Below, in pieces: positions 34,299 through 44,641 of a stretch of DNA of 64,000 nt. Position 1 is the stretch's first letter, and each line of letters opens with the position of its first letter. The notes under the pieces are model-generated. The model did no database searches, was not told where the DNA came from, and saw only the letters and a list, made by a program, of their open reading frames with translations. The translations under genes were made by a program, and so were the position numbers. The stretch spans positions 19,177,384 to 19,241,383 of the forward strand of contig OX388317.1 in the NCBI GenBank assembly GCA_947579605.1. The letters are read 5' to 3'. The stretch comes from Athripsodes cinereus. Taxonomy: Eukaryota; Arthropoda; Insecta; Trichoptera; Leptoceridae.

Positions 34299-34474
34299 TA
34301 ATAACATCACCAATGTTCAACACATATTGGGAATTTATGTATATTCAGAATTTAATAGACTTCAAAAATCAAACATGTTCTGTATATTCACCCTATCACC
34401 AAATTCAAAAGAAATTTGAATTGAAGACATGTGAAATTATTGACTTTGATACTGATGGTGTTATTTTGAATTAA
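34299..34474 (+). CDS. Candidate orphan terminal exon
   Basis: A strong acceptor (TTTCTTTTTTTTTTTCAG, ending at 34298) opens a frame of about 58 codons. It includes M-F-N-T-Y-W-E-F-M-Y-I-Q-N-L-I-D-F and, later, K-T-C-E-I-I-D-F-D-T-D-G-V-I-L-N, and ends at TAA 34472-34474. AATAAA follows at 34507-34512, the expected distance for a 3' terminal exon. The peptide has two Cys and many aromatic residues and does not look like any transposon protein I know. I could not find its upstream exons, and no family is recognised. A chance frame in AT-rich DNA remains possible. Confidence 0.35.
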
Positions 34475-34514
34475 GAAGTCCAAACTTTTTGTGATTTTAT
34501 AGTAGGAATAAAAG

Positions 34515-35095
34515 TATATAATACTAATAAATTAAACTTTTGTTATTGTCTAAAGTCTGTAGCTACTTTTGAATTTTGATTGTGTACCTATCAATGTATC
34601 TATGACAAAACTCGACCATTCTTATGTCATATACCTAAACTAAAAAAATCACCAATTTAGTGATTTCTTCCTGTTGTTATTTAACGTTTTTTTATTATTC
34701 GTAAGTCATTTTCTTTATGTGTGCTTGACGTTTTCAAAGGTACAATTTTGTCGATCTAAAAACAGTTAAGCATCGTAAAATAATATGTACAAAGCATAAT
34801 ACATACAGTGTTCGAATCGGACATTTCAGTTTTCCGGCTATTTGGTTCACGTGTCTGATCGTGACATTAACGCGAATTGATTTATTTTTGAATCGGAAAC
34901 AGGACATTATTTTCTAACTTAATTTATTTACTCACCAACTGCTTGTTTTGGTATATGAAAATATACATCGAAAAATTAGAAAATAATTTTTTTGGAAATT
35001 CTAAATTACAATTATTATATTTTTACGAAACCATTCGACACAAGATAAAATTCATCAACAATGTCGATATATTCGTAAACTTTTTTGATGCAAAA
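34515..35095. other. Intergenic, nothing recognised
   Basis: AT-rich sequence without repeat landmarks that I can match; small frames here look like chance. Confidence 0.35.
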
Positions 35096-35099
35096 ATAG

Positions 35100-35440
35100 T
35101 TGACAAAACCATTCAGATACCTCGATTGGAGAACCGTGTCTACACAATGAAACATTGTGTAGAATACAATCGGAAGAAGTGAGAAAGGTGTCCCAACGCT
35201 TACGAATTGGCTCAAGGCTGGCTTAAGTGATCACTTTCGGTGTCCCTGGACAACGTTCACCAATTCCACCATTCTCACTGTCACGATGTAAGGTCCACCA
35301 ATCCACTTTTTCCGATTGGATTCTACACAATGTTGCATTGTGTAGACATGGTTCTCCAATCGAGGTTTCTGATTGGTTTTGTAATCTGCACCCAAATCCG
35401 GTTAAACAATAAAAAAAATTAGTAAATATTCTAAACAAAA
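35100..35440. mobile_element. Foldback composite around SINE C
   Basis: 35102-35175 (CTCGATTGGAGAACC, CTACACAATG, CATTGTGTAGAAT) is the inverted counterpart of 35317-35385. Between them lies a reversed SINE C body (35172-35283: CAACGCTTACGAATTGGCTC, CACTTTCGGTGTCC). The right side extends to CACCCAAATCCGGTTAAAC, matching 29150-29200 inverted. I see no target duplication. Confidence 0.5.
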
Positions 35441-35559
35441 ATTGTTGAATAAATAAAACAAAATTTTTCTTTTTCAATGAGTTTTAATTCCATAGTGAGA
35501 CATATTTTGACACCTATATCACTATCAATCTTTGATTTTGTTAATAAAATTTTTGATTA

Positions 35560-36450
35560 GGGGGCAAACATAAGGTTTATCAATTAGAATTTTTTTTATC
35601 AATTCAAATTATTAAAAAAATATATGTGTATAAAGAATCATTTATAACCATTTGACATGACTTGCAAACTATGTAGGTATCTATAAAAAATATACTACTT
35701 AGGATTTTTCAGAATTTCACAGTGCTATTCAAAATAGCATATTTTTAATTACTTTAAATTTATATTAAATTTGAAGTGTAAAGTACCTATACATTTTGTA
35801 ATCGGTTTTACGTAGGTATATAAATAGGTAAAAGATGGAATGTACATATGTATTTATGTGTGCATAGTCTATAATAAACTTAGAGTATATAGAGATAGAT
35901 AGAGCGAGGCAATGTCTGCTTGAAACATTTATCTACTTGAATGGCGTTTCAATTAAGTCTATGGGGGGTGAGGGGAGGGGGGTGGTGTGAAAACCTCCCC
36001 CTCAACTTTCCCTCTAAAGCTCGAGGGATGACGGAAAAGCGGCCGAAAGCTATTCTATTTTGCCCTAGTTAATTGCGCTACGGAGCAAAAAAATTGTAAC
36101 ATCTCACTCAAAACATCCACTACCTACCTAAGTACTATCCTAAGTTGGTTCGTATATATATAATACACTCTATAATAGTCGGACTCACTTGTGAAGGATG
36201 TGAATGATACATCGAATATCGGAAATGTAAAAGAATGCACTGTTATGGAATTTTTAGCGATACTTAATTTACATACGCATTTTTTCAACCATTTACAGTT
36301 CCAAGTTTAAATTTAGTAGAATGTATCACAAATATTGTTTTTTGGTAAACCAAAGACATTAATATTTGGAATAGAATGATAAACAATCTAAAAACTAACA
36401 TAATCATCGTGTATATTTTATAGAAGGAGATAGAAGTTTCATATACAAAT
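35560..36450. other. Intergenic, G-rich spot near 35963
   Basis: No coding signal. 35963-35985 has G-runs of 6, 4, 6 and 2 with a C-rich stretch shortly after (CCTCCCCCTC). The rest is AT-rich and unmatched. Confidence 0.4.
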
Positions 36451-36457
36451 AATCTAT

Positions 36458-37255
36458 AACCTATATATTAGGAAGGCTCTAGTGCAGTTTTACACAATTA
36501 GACAGGGTTGGAGGAGATCACAGCAAAATAGGGTCACGAGACAGATGGTGTCATTTAGTTGTATCACTCCATTCAGATCTACAGTGTTCGGACAGCGGCA
36601 GTTTGTGTGGATGGCACCTAGACTGTTTAATATCATGCCTCTAAAGATTAGAGAAATCACTGTTTTTGTTGAATTTAAAAGAGCATGTTATGGGTGGGTG
36701 TCTGAGCCCGTAGACAATTTGTACTTGGCGATCGCCTACAAACGAATTTTCGTCAATAACTGCAACAATAACGCATAATTATACGGTACGTGTAGGTAGA
36801 TTGTCGAAAAGTTCGCCAGTAGACGATCGCTAAGTACAAATTGTCTACGGGCTCTGATCTGCCAATGGAGAGATTGCAGGATATCTTAGGATTTGTTCCA
36901 TGATTTGTTTTGTGTTTTATGTGGGGTGATATACTTGTGTTGGTATGTGGTGTGGGATTTGTGATGTGTGTGGTTGAGGGATGTGTTGTTTTTTTTCTGT
37001 TTTTATATGGAGAAATGGTTTGTTTGTGTGTTGTTTCATGTATGGATAGTTTGCAGCAGTGTTTTTTTTGTTATGAATGTGATTGTGTTAATATAGGAGA
37101 TGAATGCTTTTTGTGATTGTGTATATGTTTCAGTATGATTGATATGTTTGTGAGACGTTTGCCCTAGAACAGGTTATACCTAGTTGGGCAGCATCAATGA
37201 AAATATGTATAAGATTTGTAATTTATTGGTGTAATAAAATAAAAAAAAAAAAAAA
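36458..37255 (+). pseudogene. Jockey/CR1-like LINE 3' end, split by a MITE
   Basis: From about 36467 a frame reads K-A-L-V-Q-F-Y, T-P-F-R-S-T-V-F-G-Q-R, W-M-A-P-R-L-F-N, P-L-K-I-R-E-I and F-K-R-A-C-Y-G-W-V. This is the usual end of jockey/CR1-type reverse-transcriptase proteins. At 36705 it runs into a 147-bp MITE. Beyond it the frame resumes with D-L-P-M-E-R-L-Q-D-I-L-G-F-V-P and stops at TGA 36901-36903. A T/G-rich 3' UTR and poly(A) at about 37240 complete the 5'-truncated copy. Confidence 0.75.
36706..36852. mobile_element. 147-bp MITE with 5-bp target duplication
   Basis: Inverted ends begin GCCCGTAGACAATTTG and continue TACTTRGCGATCGYCTAC, about 34 bp with two mismatches. TCTGA at 36701-36705 and 36853-36857 is the target duplication. 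It is proven by the host LINE frame, which joins correctly when one TCTGA and the MITE are ignored. No coding capacity. Confidence 0.85.
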
Positions 37256-37261
37256 TCTAAA

Positions 37262-37355
37262 AATCATATTGTATATTTCATTTGAATGTATGTATACCTT
37301 CTATGAAATTGTATGTTATCAATGTACGGTAAGGAATTAATAAATTAATAAATAT
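37262..37355 (+). repeat. Retroelement 3' tail E, diverged
   Basis: TTGTATATTTCATTTGAATG, TATGAAATTGTATGTTATC, AATGTACGGTAAGGAATTAA and an ATAAAT tail; compare 48060-48140. Confidence 0.5.
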
Positions 37356-37495
37356 ACGGACAATTCAAAAATATTATGAATAGAATCAAACTAAAACTCG
37401 TACAACAATATGAACCTTCTTTATGGGAAGGTACTTAAGCAACGATACACTCACTAAATTATAAGTTATTTTTTGTTGAAAGTCTTTATATTATA

Positions 37496-37705
37496 GACTA
37501 GCAGTCCTCGCCTGCTTCACACGGGTAGATTGGAGCTTTAGGAAGGATCCTTAATTTTTTTGAAAATATTATATAGCCTATGTCACCCGAGGATAGTGTA
37601 GCTTCCCAACAGTGAAAGAATTTTTCAAATCAGTTTTGTAGTTTCGGAGCCTATTCAATGCAAGCAATCAAATCTCTCCTCTTTATAATATAAGTATAGA
37701 TAATT
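37496..37705 (+). repeat. RTE-class 3' UTR (CTATGTCACCC...CAACAGTG type)
   Basis: TATAGACTAGCAGTCC starts the block. ATAGCCTATGTCACCCG, TGTAGCTTCCCAACAGTGA, AATTTTTCAAATCAG and TTTCGGAGCCTATTCAATGC follow, ending TATAATATAAGTATAGAT. This untranslated block is, from general knowledge, very common in lepidopteran genomes and is the best single taxonomic hint here. Confidence 0.7.
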
Positions 37706-38384
37706 TAGACTAGGAATATAATGTAGACATCTAGACAGTTATATTTTTGTTCTGATGAAAAGGTTAGTTAAATACATATTTTTCAAAAGTCATGGATATT
37801 TTATTTATTTAAAAAATGGTACAATTTAAAAGTATAGCGAATTTTTTTTTATGAGATATTGTTAATAGACAGGAAATGATAAATGTAAAAAAGGACAAAA
37901 TAATTAAGTAGGAACGCGTTGGTTATATTTTAATTTTATCGATGTAAAGTACAAGAAATATTTATGTAGGGGACGTCACAAGTGTCTCCATCTCGTTCCA
38001 ACATTGATAGATCGTAGAAAGATTGAGCAATATCCGTAACACAATATAAATGATTTTGATACATATTGTATTCGTACTCACTTACTCCGGGACTGTATCA
38101 TTATATCATCCATCTTTCTCTTTCCATCTTTCATTATAATAATAATAATTTTCTTCCGATAATTATTAATGAAAAAAAGTTACTTGATTTTCATTGTTAG
38201 TATCAAAGTTTTGGAATATTTGAAGTTAATAAAGGAACATATGTACCTATGAGATATTATTGTGATATATTATATACAAGCATTACAAAATATTTGTAAA
38301 CGGAGAAAGTTTCTATGACATTAATTTTTTTAATGATTAATTTTGTTTTTATCTGTATTTTGCAGCTATTTTTTTATAAATGAA

Positions 38385-38465
38385 GACTTTGTAATGTTTT
38401 TTAAATTTACCATATGTTGTAATAGGCGAATGCCGCATATTGTTTAAATAAATGTAAATTAATAA
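38385..38465 (+). repeat. LINE 3' tail, GGC/GCC type
   Basis: TGTTGTAATAGGCGAATGCC, GCATATTG and AAATAAATGTAAAT match the endings at 6812 and 62825. Confidence 0.4.
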
Positions 38466-38497
38466 TTATACAATAACAAATATTTTGTACAATAAAG

Positions 38498-39815
38498 TTT
38501 ATTATTATTATTTCATATCTCATTTATTTAACAAAACAATATTAGATTCTACATTTTGAACACAATATAAGATTAACAATAAAATTTAAATATAACATTA
38601 AATAACAAAAACCATAAAATATTAAAATAAATTTATATTCAAAATGAAGAACCCCAACATTATTCGAGTTGATTCTTCCATGATGTTCTATGAAATAGTA
38701 CAATCATGGGAGATCACTTACAGAGCTACAAGGACAAAAACCTTCTTACTATCCTGGTGGACGATAGAAGTACCTAAGGCCTTCTGCATGCTGTATTTGA
38801 GCCTGTCATCTACTCCCAGTTTTCTGAGATTGCTTGACAGACTCTTAGGTATTAAACCATTCACAGACAACACTATAGGCACGATGATTGTGGTAGGTGT
38901 TCTCCACATATCTTTGATTTCGTGAGCAAGATAAAGATATTTTATTATCTTATCTTGCTCAGCTTTATTTAAATTTTCATCGTGTGGTATAGTGATGTCT
39001 ATGATGTATGTTTTACGGCATCTGCGATCAACCAACACAATATTTGGTCGATTAGCTAGAATAGTTCGATCAGTTTGAATTGGTCGATCCCAGTAGAGTT
39101 TAGTGTCATTATTTTCAAGTACCGATACTGGACAATAATTATTATAGTATGGTAATATTGATTCCTCATCAATTAATTAAAATTTCAAAGCTAAATTATG
39201 ATGGAATATTTTTGCTATTAGATCATGTCTTTTCAAATAGTCTGTTCCGGAAAGAAGAGAACATCCAGACAAAATATGTCTTAATGAAATATTTAGTTTC
39301 ATTATAAATTTAGAATAATTGTTTGTGACTATTACTTGGTCTTGAATGGCACAAACAAATCCTTCCGTTTCGCCAAAAAGATGTCCAAATCTCAACCAAT
39401 GTACCGAATCCACGGTATCAACATTCTGAGATGTTAACACTTCATAGAATCGACCATGGAGAGACTTGGATTTCCGTATGTCCATTCTATCATCATTATT
39501 CAATATCGGTAGTGAGACACCAGAGTTCGACAAACACAAAGGTGAATAACCCTGATCACAAGATATTATATCATCATACCCATCTTTGTTCCTAGAATTT
39601 TGAAAAAAAGTTTTTAAAGATTGAATTTCCTGATTGTGTAAATTTTTAATATTCAATAAGCCCCTTCCTCCCAATTTCTTTGGGAGGTAGAGTCTCATTA
39701 TAGATGATTTTGGATGATGTATACGATACCTTGTCATCATGGTTCTGAATTTTCTGTCGATGACATCCAGCTCCGTCTGGTTCCATTTGAGTATCCCAAA
39801 TGTATAGGTACATTA
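38498..39815 (-). pseudogene. R2/R4/Dong-like LINE, C-terminal part
   Basis: A single minus-strand frame from about 39812 to 38718 is broken only by TAA at 39177-39179. It reads F-G-I-L-K-W-N-Q-T-E-L-D, T-R-Y-R-I-H-H-P-K-S-S, L-Y-L-P-K-K-L-G-G-R-G-L, then a C...Y-L-K-R-H-D...H zinc-knuckle-like segment. After the stop come W-D-R-P-I-Q-T-D-R-T-I and R-P-N-I-V-L-V-D, then I-I-D-I-T-I-P and V-P-I-V-L-S-V-N-G-L-I-P-K. This order (end of reverse transcriptase, knuckle, restriction-like endonuclease) is that of LINEs with a C-terminal PD-(D/E)XK nuclease. The motif usually reads R-P-D; here it is R-P-N, a lost catalytic acid. A 3' UTR and (TAA)n run to about 38498. 5'-truncated. Confidence 0.8.
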
Positions 39816-39974
39816 TTAAATGTATGTATTATTATCAATATTAATAAAAATGATTGTTAATATCAACAGCATTTTACCCAAAGTGATTGATTTTTTGCTC
39901 CTTCCAAACAATATTATAATTTTAACAAAATCAACTCATTAACATGTTATGTGCATTTCAACTTAATAAAGTTG

Positions 39975-40080
39975 TCGGCACGGAGAGGACGGCTTGCATG
40001 TTTATTACATCCAGTTGGTTAGCTGGCTACTGGCTAGTGGCTAGTGGGATTTGCCGTGATGGTATAGTATTGGTAGTAGC
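39975..40080 (+). mobile_element. SINE B 3' half
   Basis: GGCACGGAGAGGACGGCTTG, CATGTTTATTACATCCAG and GCTGGCTACTGG (with a small internal duplication of GGCTAGTG) lead to GATTTGCCGTGATGGTATAG. Confidence 0.65.
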
Positions 40081-40405
40081 AAATATACCTATACTTATTC
40101 TTCCTATTAAAAAGTCAAATGTCTTCCATTCTAAACCGGTATAAAGAAAATACTTTTATGTTTATTATTACAGTATTTTTCACTTAGAGTAAACCGTTTA
40201 TACTCGTATTGCTTAAATGAAGGTGAGTATCTTTAAATTTATTTTTACTAATACAAATGCAATCCGCTTCCTAGAGTCGAAACATCTGTAATATGCAGTG
40301 ACCTGAAGTAAACAAAGGATGTTATTATTACTGTAAACATGGATGTGACAGAAAATCGATTCAAAACGAACAAGAAGACTTTACAAAGAAAGGGGTTAAA
40401 ATATC

Positions 40406-40780
40406 GGGAGCCGGATAATTTACCGACAACAATTTGCCGACGGACAATTCACCGACAACAATTCACCGAGAGGATAATTCATCGACGTACATTTCACCGA
40501 CAGACAATTTGCCGACAAATACAAAACAATATAATCACGTTTTGTAATGGTGTATTTTATTGTTTATGTATTTGTGTAACAAAATATTTAAACACCCACT
40601 ACAAGAAACAATCTGTCTTTTTCTAAAAAAAGAACTTCTGACCACGCCAGAATTATATTATTCGCATTTGTCGGCAAATTGTCTGTCGGTGAAATGTACG
40701 TCGATGAATTATCCTCTCGTTGAATTGTTGTCGGTGAATTGTCCGTCGGCAAATTGTTGTCGGTGAATTTTCCTAGACCC
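40406..40780. mobile_element. Foldback MITE of CCGACAA repeats, 8-bp duplication
   Basis: Perfect target duplication AAAATATC at 40398-40405 and 40781-40788. Each arm (about 115 bp) is a run of short units such as ACCGACAACAATT, GCCGACGGACAATT and ACCGACAGACAATT; the right arm is the reverse complement of the left with few changes. The outermost bases are GGGAGCC and GGGTCTA. The 140-bp AT-rich centre is non-coding. The 8-bp duplication would fit hAT, P or Zisupton-type transposition. Confidence 0.8.
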
Positions 40781-41011
40781 AAAATATCTACATGCTTATC
40801 TTTGAAACATTGGAAACATTATTGTAAACACGTCAGATCGGTATATGAACCGTGTCGTTTGTAATGCAATGAGATTAAATTGATGAAATATATAATACTA
40901 AACATTATTCTTGAATAGTTAAGTTTTTTTAATTAGAAAGTACATACATAAAAAAGAATGATTCAGACACTGATATTTCGTTTGTAAATTTGAAATTTTA
41001 CCATCTCGTGT

Positions 41012-41097
41012 AGGTTTACTGGAAGACATTGCCACAAGGCGGTATGTATGCCTTTTGTAAAATTTATTTTTGACAATAAAGTGTTTATTATTATTAT
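41012..41097 (+). repeat. LINE 3' end, GACAATAAA type
   Basis: GGTTTACTGGAAGACATTGC, CACAAGGCGGTATG and TTGACAATAAAGTG precede (TTA)n. Confidence 0.55.
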
Positions 41098-42045
41098 CTC
41101 GTTACCGACCATCACAAACTTCAGAATTGATTTTCAAAAATATCTCTAAACAGTTACAAATAAGTTTTTTTTTTAAATATACATCTTATTTACAAGACAT
41201 TTGAGAAGTAGATAGGTACTACTTATTTATGTTCCTCACACTGACCAACTGTTTATCTTTATCTTACCCAATAAAAGTTGCATTGTATATAATCATATTT
41301 TCAAGAACATATTTTTTATACTGACTACGACATTGTATACCGATATATAAACTTTGACCTAAATTAATCTGACTTATTATCTTATTAAACAATGTTCCAA
41401 TTATAATTTCTCTAATTAAAATGACTTATTTGAAATTTTAGATTGACATAGGTATAATAATTATCTCACTTATGTACGCTTATATCTGTTTGACAATAAA
41501 TATTAATCTTCTATTGACATTAAATTTAAAGTATTATTGATAGACAAAAATAATAATTATCTCATTACTCTTTTTTTTACCTGTATATTTATGAATCCTA
41601 TATTTAAAATGACCTGTTTGAATATTTTAGTTTGAAATATTTATAAGAATTGTATCACATACATTTATTTTAGCAGTATGACTATTTTTGATTCGACACA
41701 TCAATTGTAATTTTTTTTCTTCATTTTGTTGTTCTCTATTTTGATTTGATTGTTAACATGTTAAAGGCTAACGCCGTATGTCAATAATTAAATATATAAA
41801 TTGTATTTAAGTCAGAACTCGACATGTAGTAGATTTAGTTTGAAAATTACTTTGTAAGTCGAAACCAGGTCACCTACTGTACCTATAATTAAAAATAGTA
41901 AAACTCAAACAGTTTGTGTTTATTTTTATAAATCAACAAGGAGTTTTACAAAATAAACGTTAACTCATTCACCATTTTGAGAAGGTTTTGAATACAATGT
42001 TACCATATATGGTCCCGAAAGAATTTTGTACCAAAAATATATGAT
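41098..42045. other. Intergenic with one LINE tail
   Basis: 41755-41805 carries TAACATGTTAAAGGCTAACG, CCGTATG and AATTAAATATATAAA, the GGC/GCC tail type. Otherwise AT-rich and unmatched. Confidence 0.4.
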
Positions 42046-42046
42046 T

Positions 42047-42125
42047 TTATTTTATTCATTAACTCATTCTTTACAGTACATTGAATACAAATAATTACGT
42101 AGAAGGTATACATTCAAATTTTTAG
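42047..42125 (-). repeat. Retroelement 3' tail E
   Basis: Reversed: TTATTCATTAACTCATTC, then TTTACAGTACATTG, matching the tail-E end. Confidence 0.4.
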
Positions 42126-42751
42126 ATATTGTATCGTGAAAAATGGGATAAGATTGATTGCTGAAAGTGTTAAGAAAAAGGTGCCACTCATATTCACATA
42201 AAATTTAAGCTTACATAGCTTCGATTCTATTAAATCTTACACTGCCTCCACCTGTTGACAGAAATCTAAATTACAAAACAAATTTCCAAGATTTCTTAAA
42301 AATTAATACCAAGCAAAACCCAAACAATTTAATATATTACACACATAAATATTTCTGCAACAATATATAAGCATTTATTATAAGGTATCCGACATAATTG
42401 CCTCACTACAAAATAATATAATGAAGTCATAATTAATCGGTAGTTTAGCAGGTACAACGTTATCAAAATGAAATTTGTAATATTGCAGGCATGTTGACAG
42501 GTGAGTGTTTCATAGTAAGAAGTTAATTATACAAAACATGCTATTTACCTATTTATAAAATTATAATCTTCACATCAAAATAACTTCATACCAAATAATA
42601 TTTAAGTTAGGTATAGAATTAAGTAAGAGACGGATATTAGGGAACCGCTTGCGTATGTATTAGTCATTTGCAATCTCCAAGATCCTTTCGTACTTACCTA
42701 CTATTAAACTAGCTGGAACACCTTGCAAGTAAATAAATATTCGATTTTTCT

Positions 42752-42836
42752 ACTTCACCATCACGGCCTGTCTTTCAAATGGGGTAGCCAGCAAACTTAT
42801 AATGTGTAATAAATTTACAAGTCGTCTTCTTCGCGA
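42752..42836 (-). mobile_element. SINE B 3' half
   Basis: CCATCACGGCCTGTC, AAATGGGGTAGCCAGCAAAC and TTACAAGTCGTCTTCTTCGC follow the SINE B order in reverse. Confidence 0.6.
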
Positions 42837-43305
42837 AATAATAAATTTATATAGGTACTTAGAATGGGTTGCGTATTCTCAACGCTGTGTTGAAAATATT
42901 TAAAACTACCTTTAAATTCTACTTTGTTCAGAAAGTGCCTATAAGCTTAAGCCATCGTTATATTTTACCTATCCAAAAACCTTGTATTTAATAAAATTCT
43001 CAACTTTCTGAAGCTTATAAAACTACGTTTCATTTTGTAGATATCTTCGCTGACTGAACCATCTCTACGAATTTTGAGCAAAATGTCTTTACAATGTTGA
43101 ACAACATTGAAATAATTATTTGAGTAGAGTGGATTCAACGCCATATCTAGCTAAAAATAGCGAATCAACGAAGCGCAATAGTACCTATATTCTGTTACGA
43201 ACCACCGATGGAGGAATCCTTTATGAAAATTCTGCGCCCGCCGGTACGTAAAGTTGCCAGCCATAATTCTATCGTCGCGAATGTAATAGACGACTCGTAC
43301 ACACT

Positions 43306-43350
43306 CACCCCTGAAGATGCCCTCAACAGTTATGAGTGAAACGTCGGGAC
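43306..43350 (+). ncRNA. Hammerhead-like motif
   Basis: CCC before CTGAAGA (43311-43317) can pair with GGG after GAAACGTC. Stem II is CTCA/TGAG around ACAGTTA; GAAA is at 43338-43341. ACGT is self-complementary, so stem III might form only between two copies. There is an extra T after CTGAAGA. Not shown to be active. Confidence 0.35.
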
Positions 43351-44054
43351 CCCAAAAAAATCCTACCAGAGTACCTATGTATATTCAAATTAATATGAGT
43401 GAATGAGATACAGAATATCAGCTGATACTATTCGTACCTATATTTATACTAATACACACGCATGGGTTTCTCTTTAATCCGGCTAAACTAAAATATGAAT
43501 AATATGTGTTAGCATGATATTAAAATAAGTATGGCGTATTTATCTATAGGTAGGTAGTCTGTACGTGACATGAGGTAAGTTAGTGAAATTATAGGTACTT
43601 GTTATTCTTAGCATTATTCAAGAATACGGTAAATAGAGAATGTTTTCATTATGTGTTTAATACTAGTGTAATTGTAATATGAATACTAGTGTAATTGTAA
43701 TGGGAGGAATTCGTGGAGCGAACTCACCTGGGGGTAGCTGTAAGAGAGGTCATGACTTTCTGGGAGGGATTGTGGATATAGATTTTAATGTTTCGTTATT
43801 TTTATCGTTTGCTGACCGACACGAAAAGAAGGAGGATTAATTATGTAACATGTAAATACCGGAGAAGGTAGATATTTATATTTTTCTTAAATTCTTCTCT
43901 TGTGAATCTGTCCACAGCGGATCACTTTCCAATAGTTTTTTTTTATCAATGAATTATAATTACTTTCTTATCAACACGGGCTTTTCCCAACTTTCTTTTG
44001 TTCAAATAGGTACTATAAATACTGTTTGTCTCTGTATCTTATTTCACTTTTTAC

Positions 44055-44150
44055 TAATCGCCTGATGATGGAGTCGAGAGTCTCCGAATACTAGTACGCG
44101 AAGTTAATAAAAGTCATTTGGAAGTTAACTACATATTGTGTTTTTTTTTC
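44055..44150 (+). mobile_element. Penelope-like 3' end, hammerhead-like motif
   Basis: TCGC, CTGATGA (44062-44068), stem GGAG/CTCC, GAAT (normally GAAA), the palindrome TACTAGTA (44089-44096), then C|GCGA, which can pair with TCGC. TTAATAAAAGTCATTTGG and a TTGTGTTTTTT end follow, as in the related copies. Confidence 0.4.
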
Positions 44151-44212
44151 AATTTTATCATTAACTATGTAACAGTTGCGAGTCATATTTTTGTTATAAA
44201 AAGTATTTATAC

Positions 44213-44345
44213 TATCTGTTACTTGATTTTTTTTTAATCGCTTTCGATTTTGGCAAACCATTGTCATCTAGTATTACTTCGCTCGTAGAGGGCAAATGTT
44301 TGCCAAAATCGACAGCTGATTTAAAAAAAATCATATAACAGATAA
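44213..44345. mobile_element. 133-bp MITE, about 45-bp TIRs
   Basis: TATCTGTTACTTGATTTTTT and CGATTTTGGCAAAC on the left answer the inverted TATCTGTTATATGATTTTTT and CGATTTTGGCAAAC on the right (44299-44345). The loop is short and non-coding. No clear target duplication. Confidence 0.6.
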
Positions 44346-44415
44346 TAGGTAGGTACTTATTTAGTTATATTATTATTTATATATCATTTATTTACATAGG
44401 TATATTTATTTAAAA

Positions 44416-44641
44416 ATAATTCTTAAAATGAAACACGATATATAGTTATTCCACTATTGACTTTATTTATTTTGCTAGCCGGCTTTCAAGAGCTTCCGCT
44501 CTCATCGTCAGGCAAAAGTAAAGTGAAAGTTCTTTAACTTTGCCTGACGATGAGAGCGGAAGCTCTTGAAAGCCGGCTCGCAAAAATAAATAAAGTCAAT
44601 AGTGGAATAACTATATATAGTGTTTCATTTTAAAAATTATT
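44416..44641. mobile_element. Inverted pair of hammerhead-bearing 3' ends
   Basis: Two arms of about 108 bp, identical but for a few bases, meet head to head over a loop of about 8 nt. Each arm carries a hammerhead-like motif: 44539-44584 (+) and 44470-44517 (-). Parts on the plus copy: TTTGC, CTGACGA (44544-44550), stem GAGAGC/GCTCTT with GGAA loop, GAAA (44568-44571), GC-CG-GC, TC, then GCAAA pairing back to TTTGC. The minus copy is better still: TTTTGC/GCAAAA and TA at the predicted cleavage site. The arms end ATAAATAAAGTCAATAGTGG, then AACACTATATATAGTTATT in reverse. Confidence 0.6.

Noticed and set aside
35963..35985. Second G-quadruplex
   Set aside because: Only three runs of three or more G are separable; the fourth has two, so the usual rule is not met.
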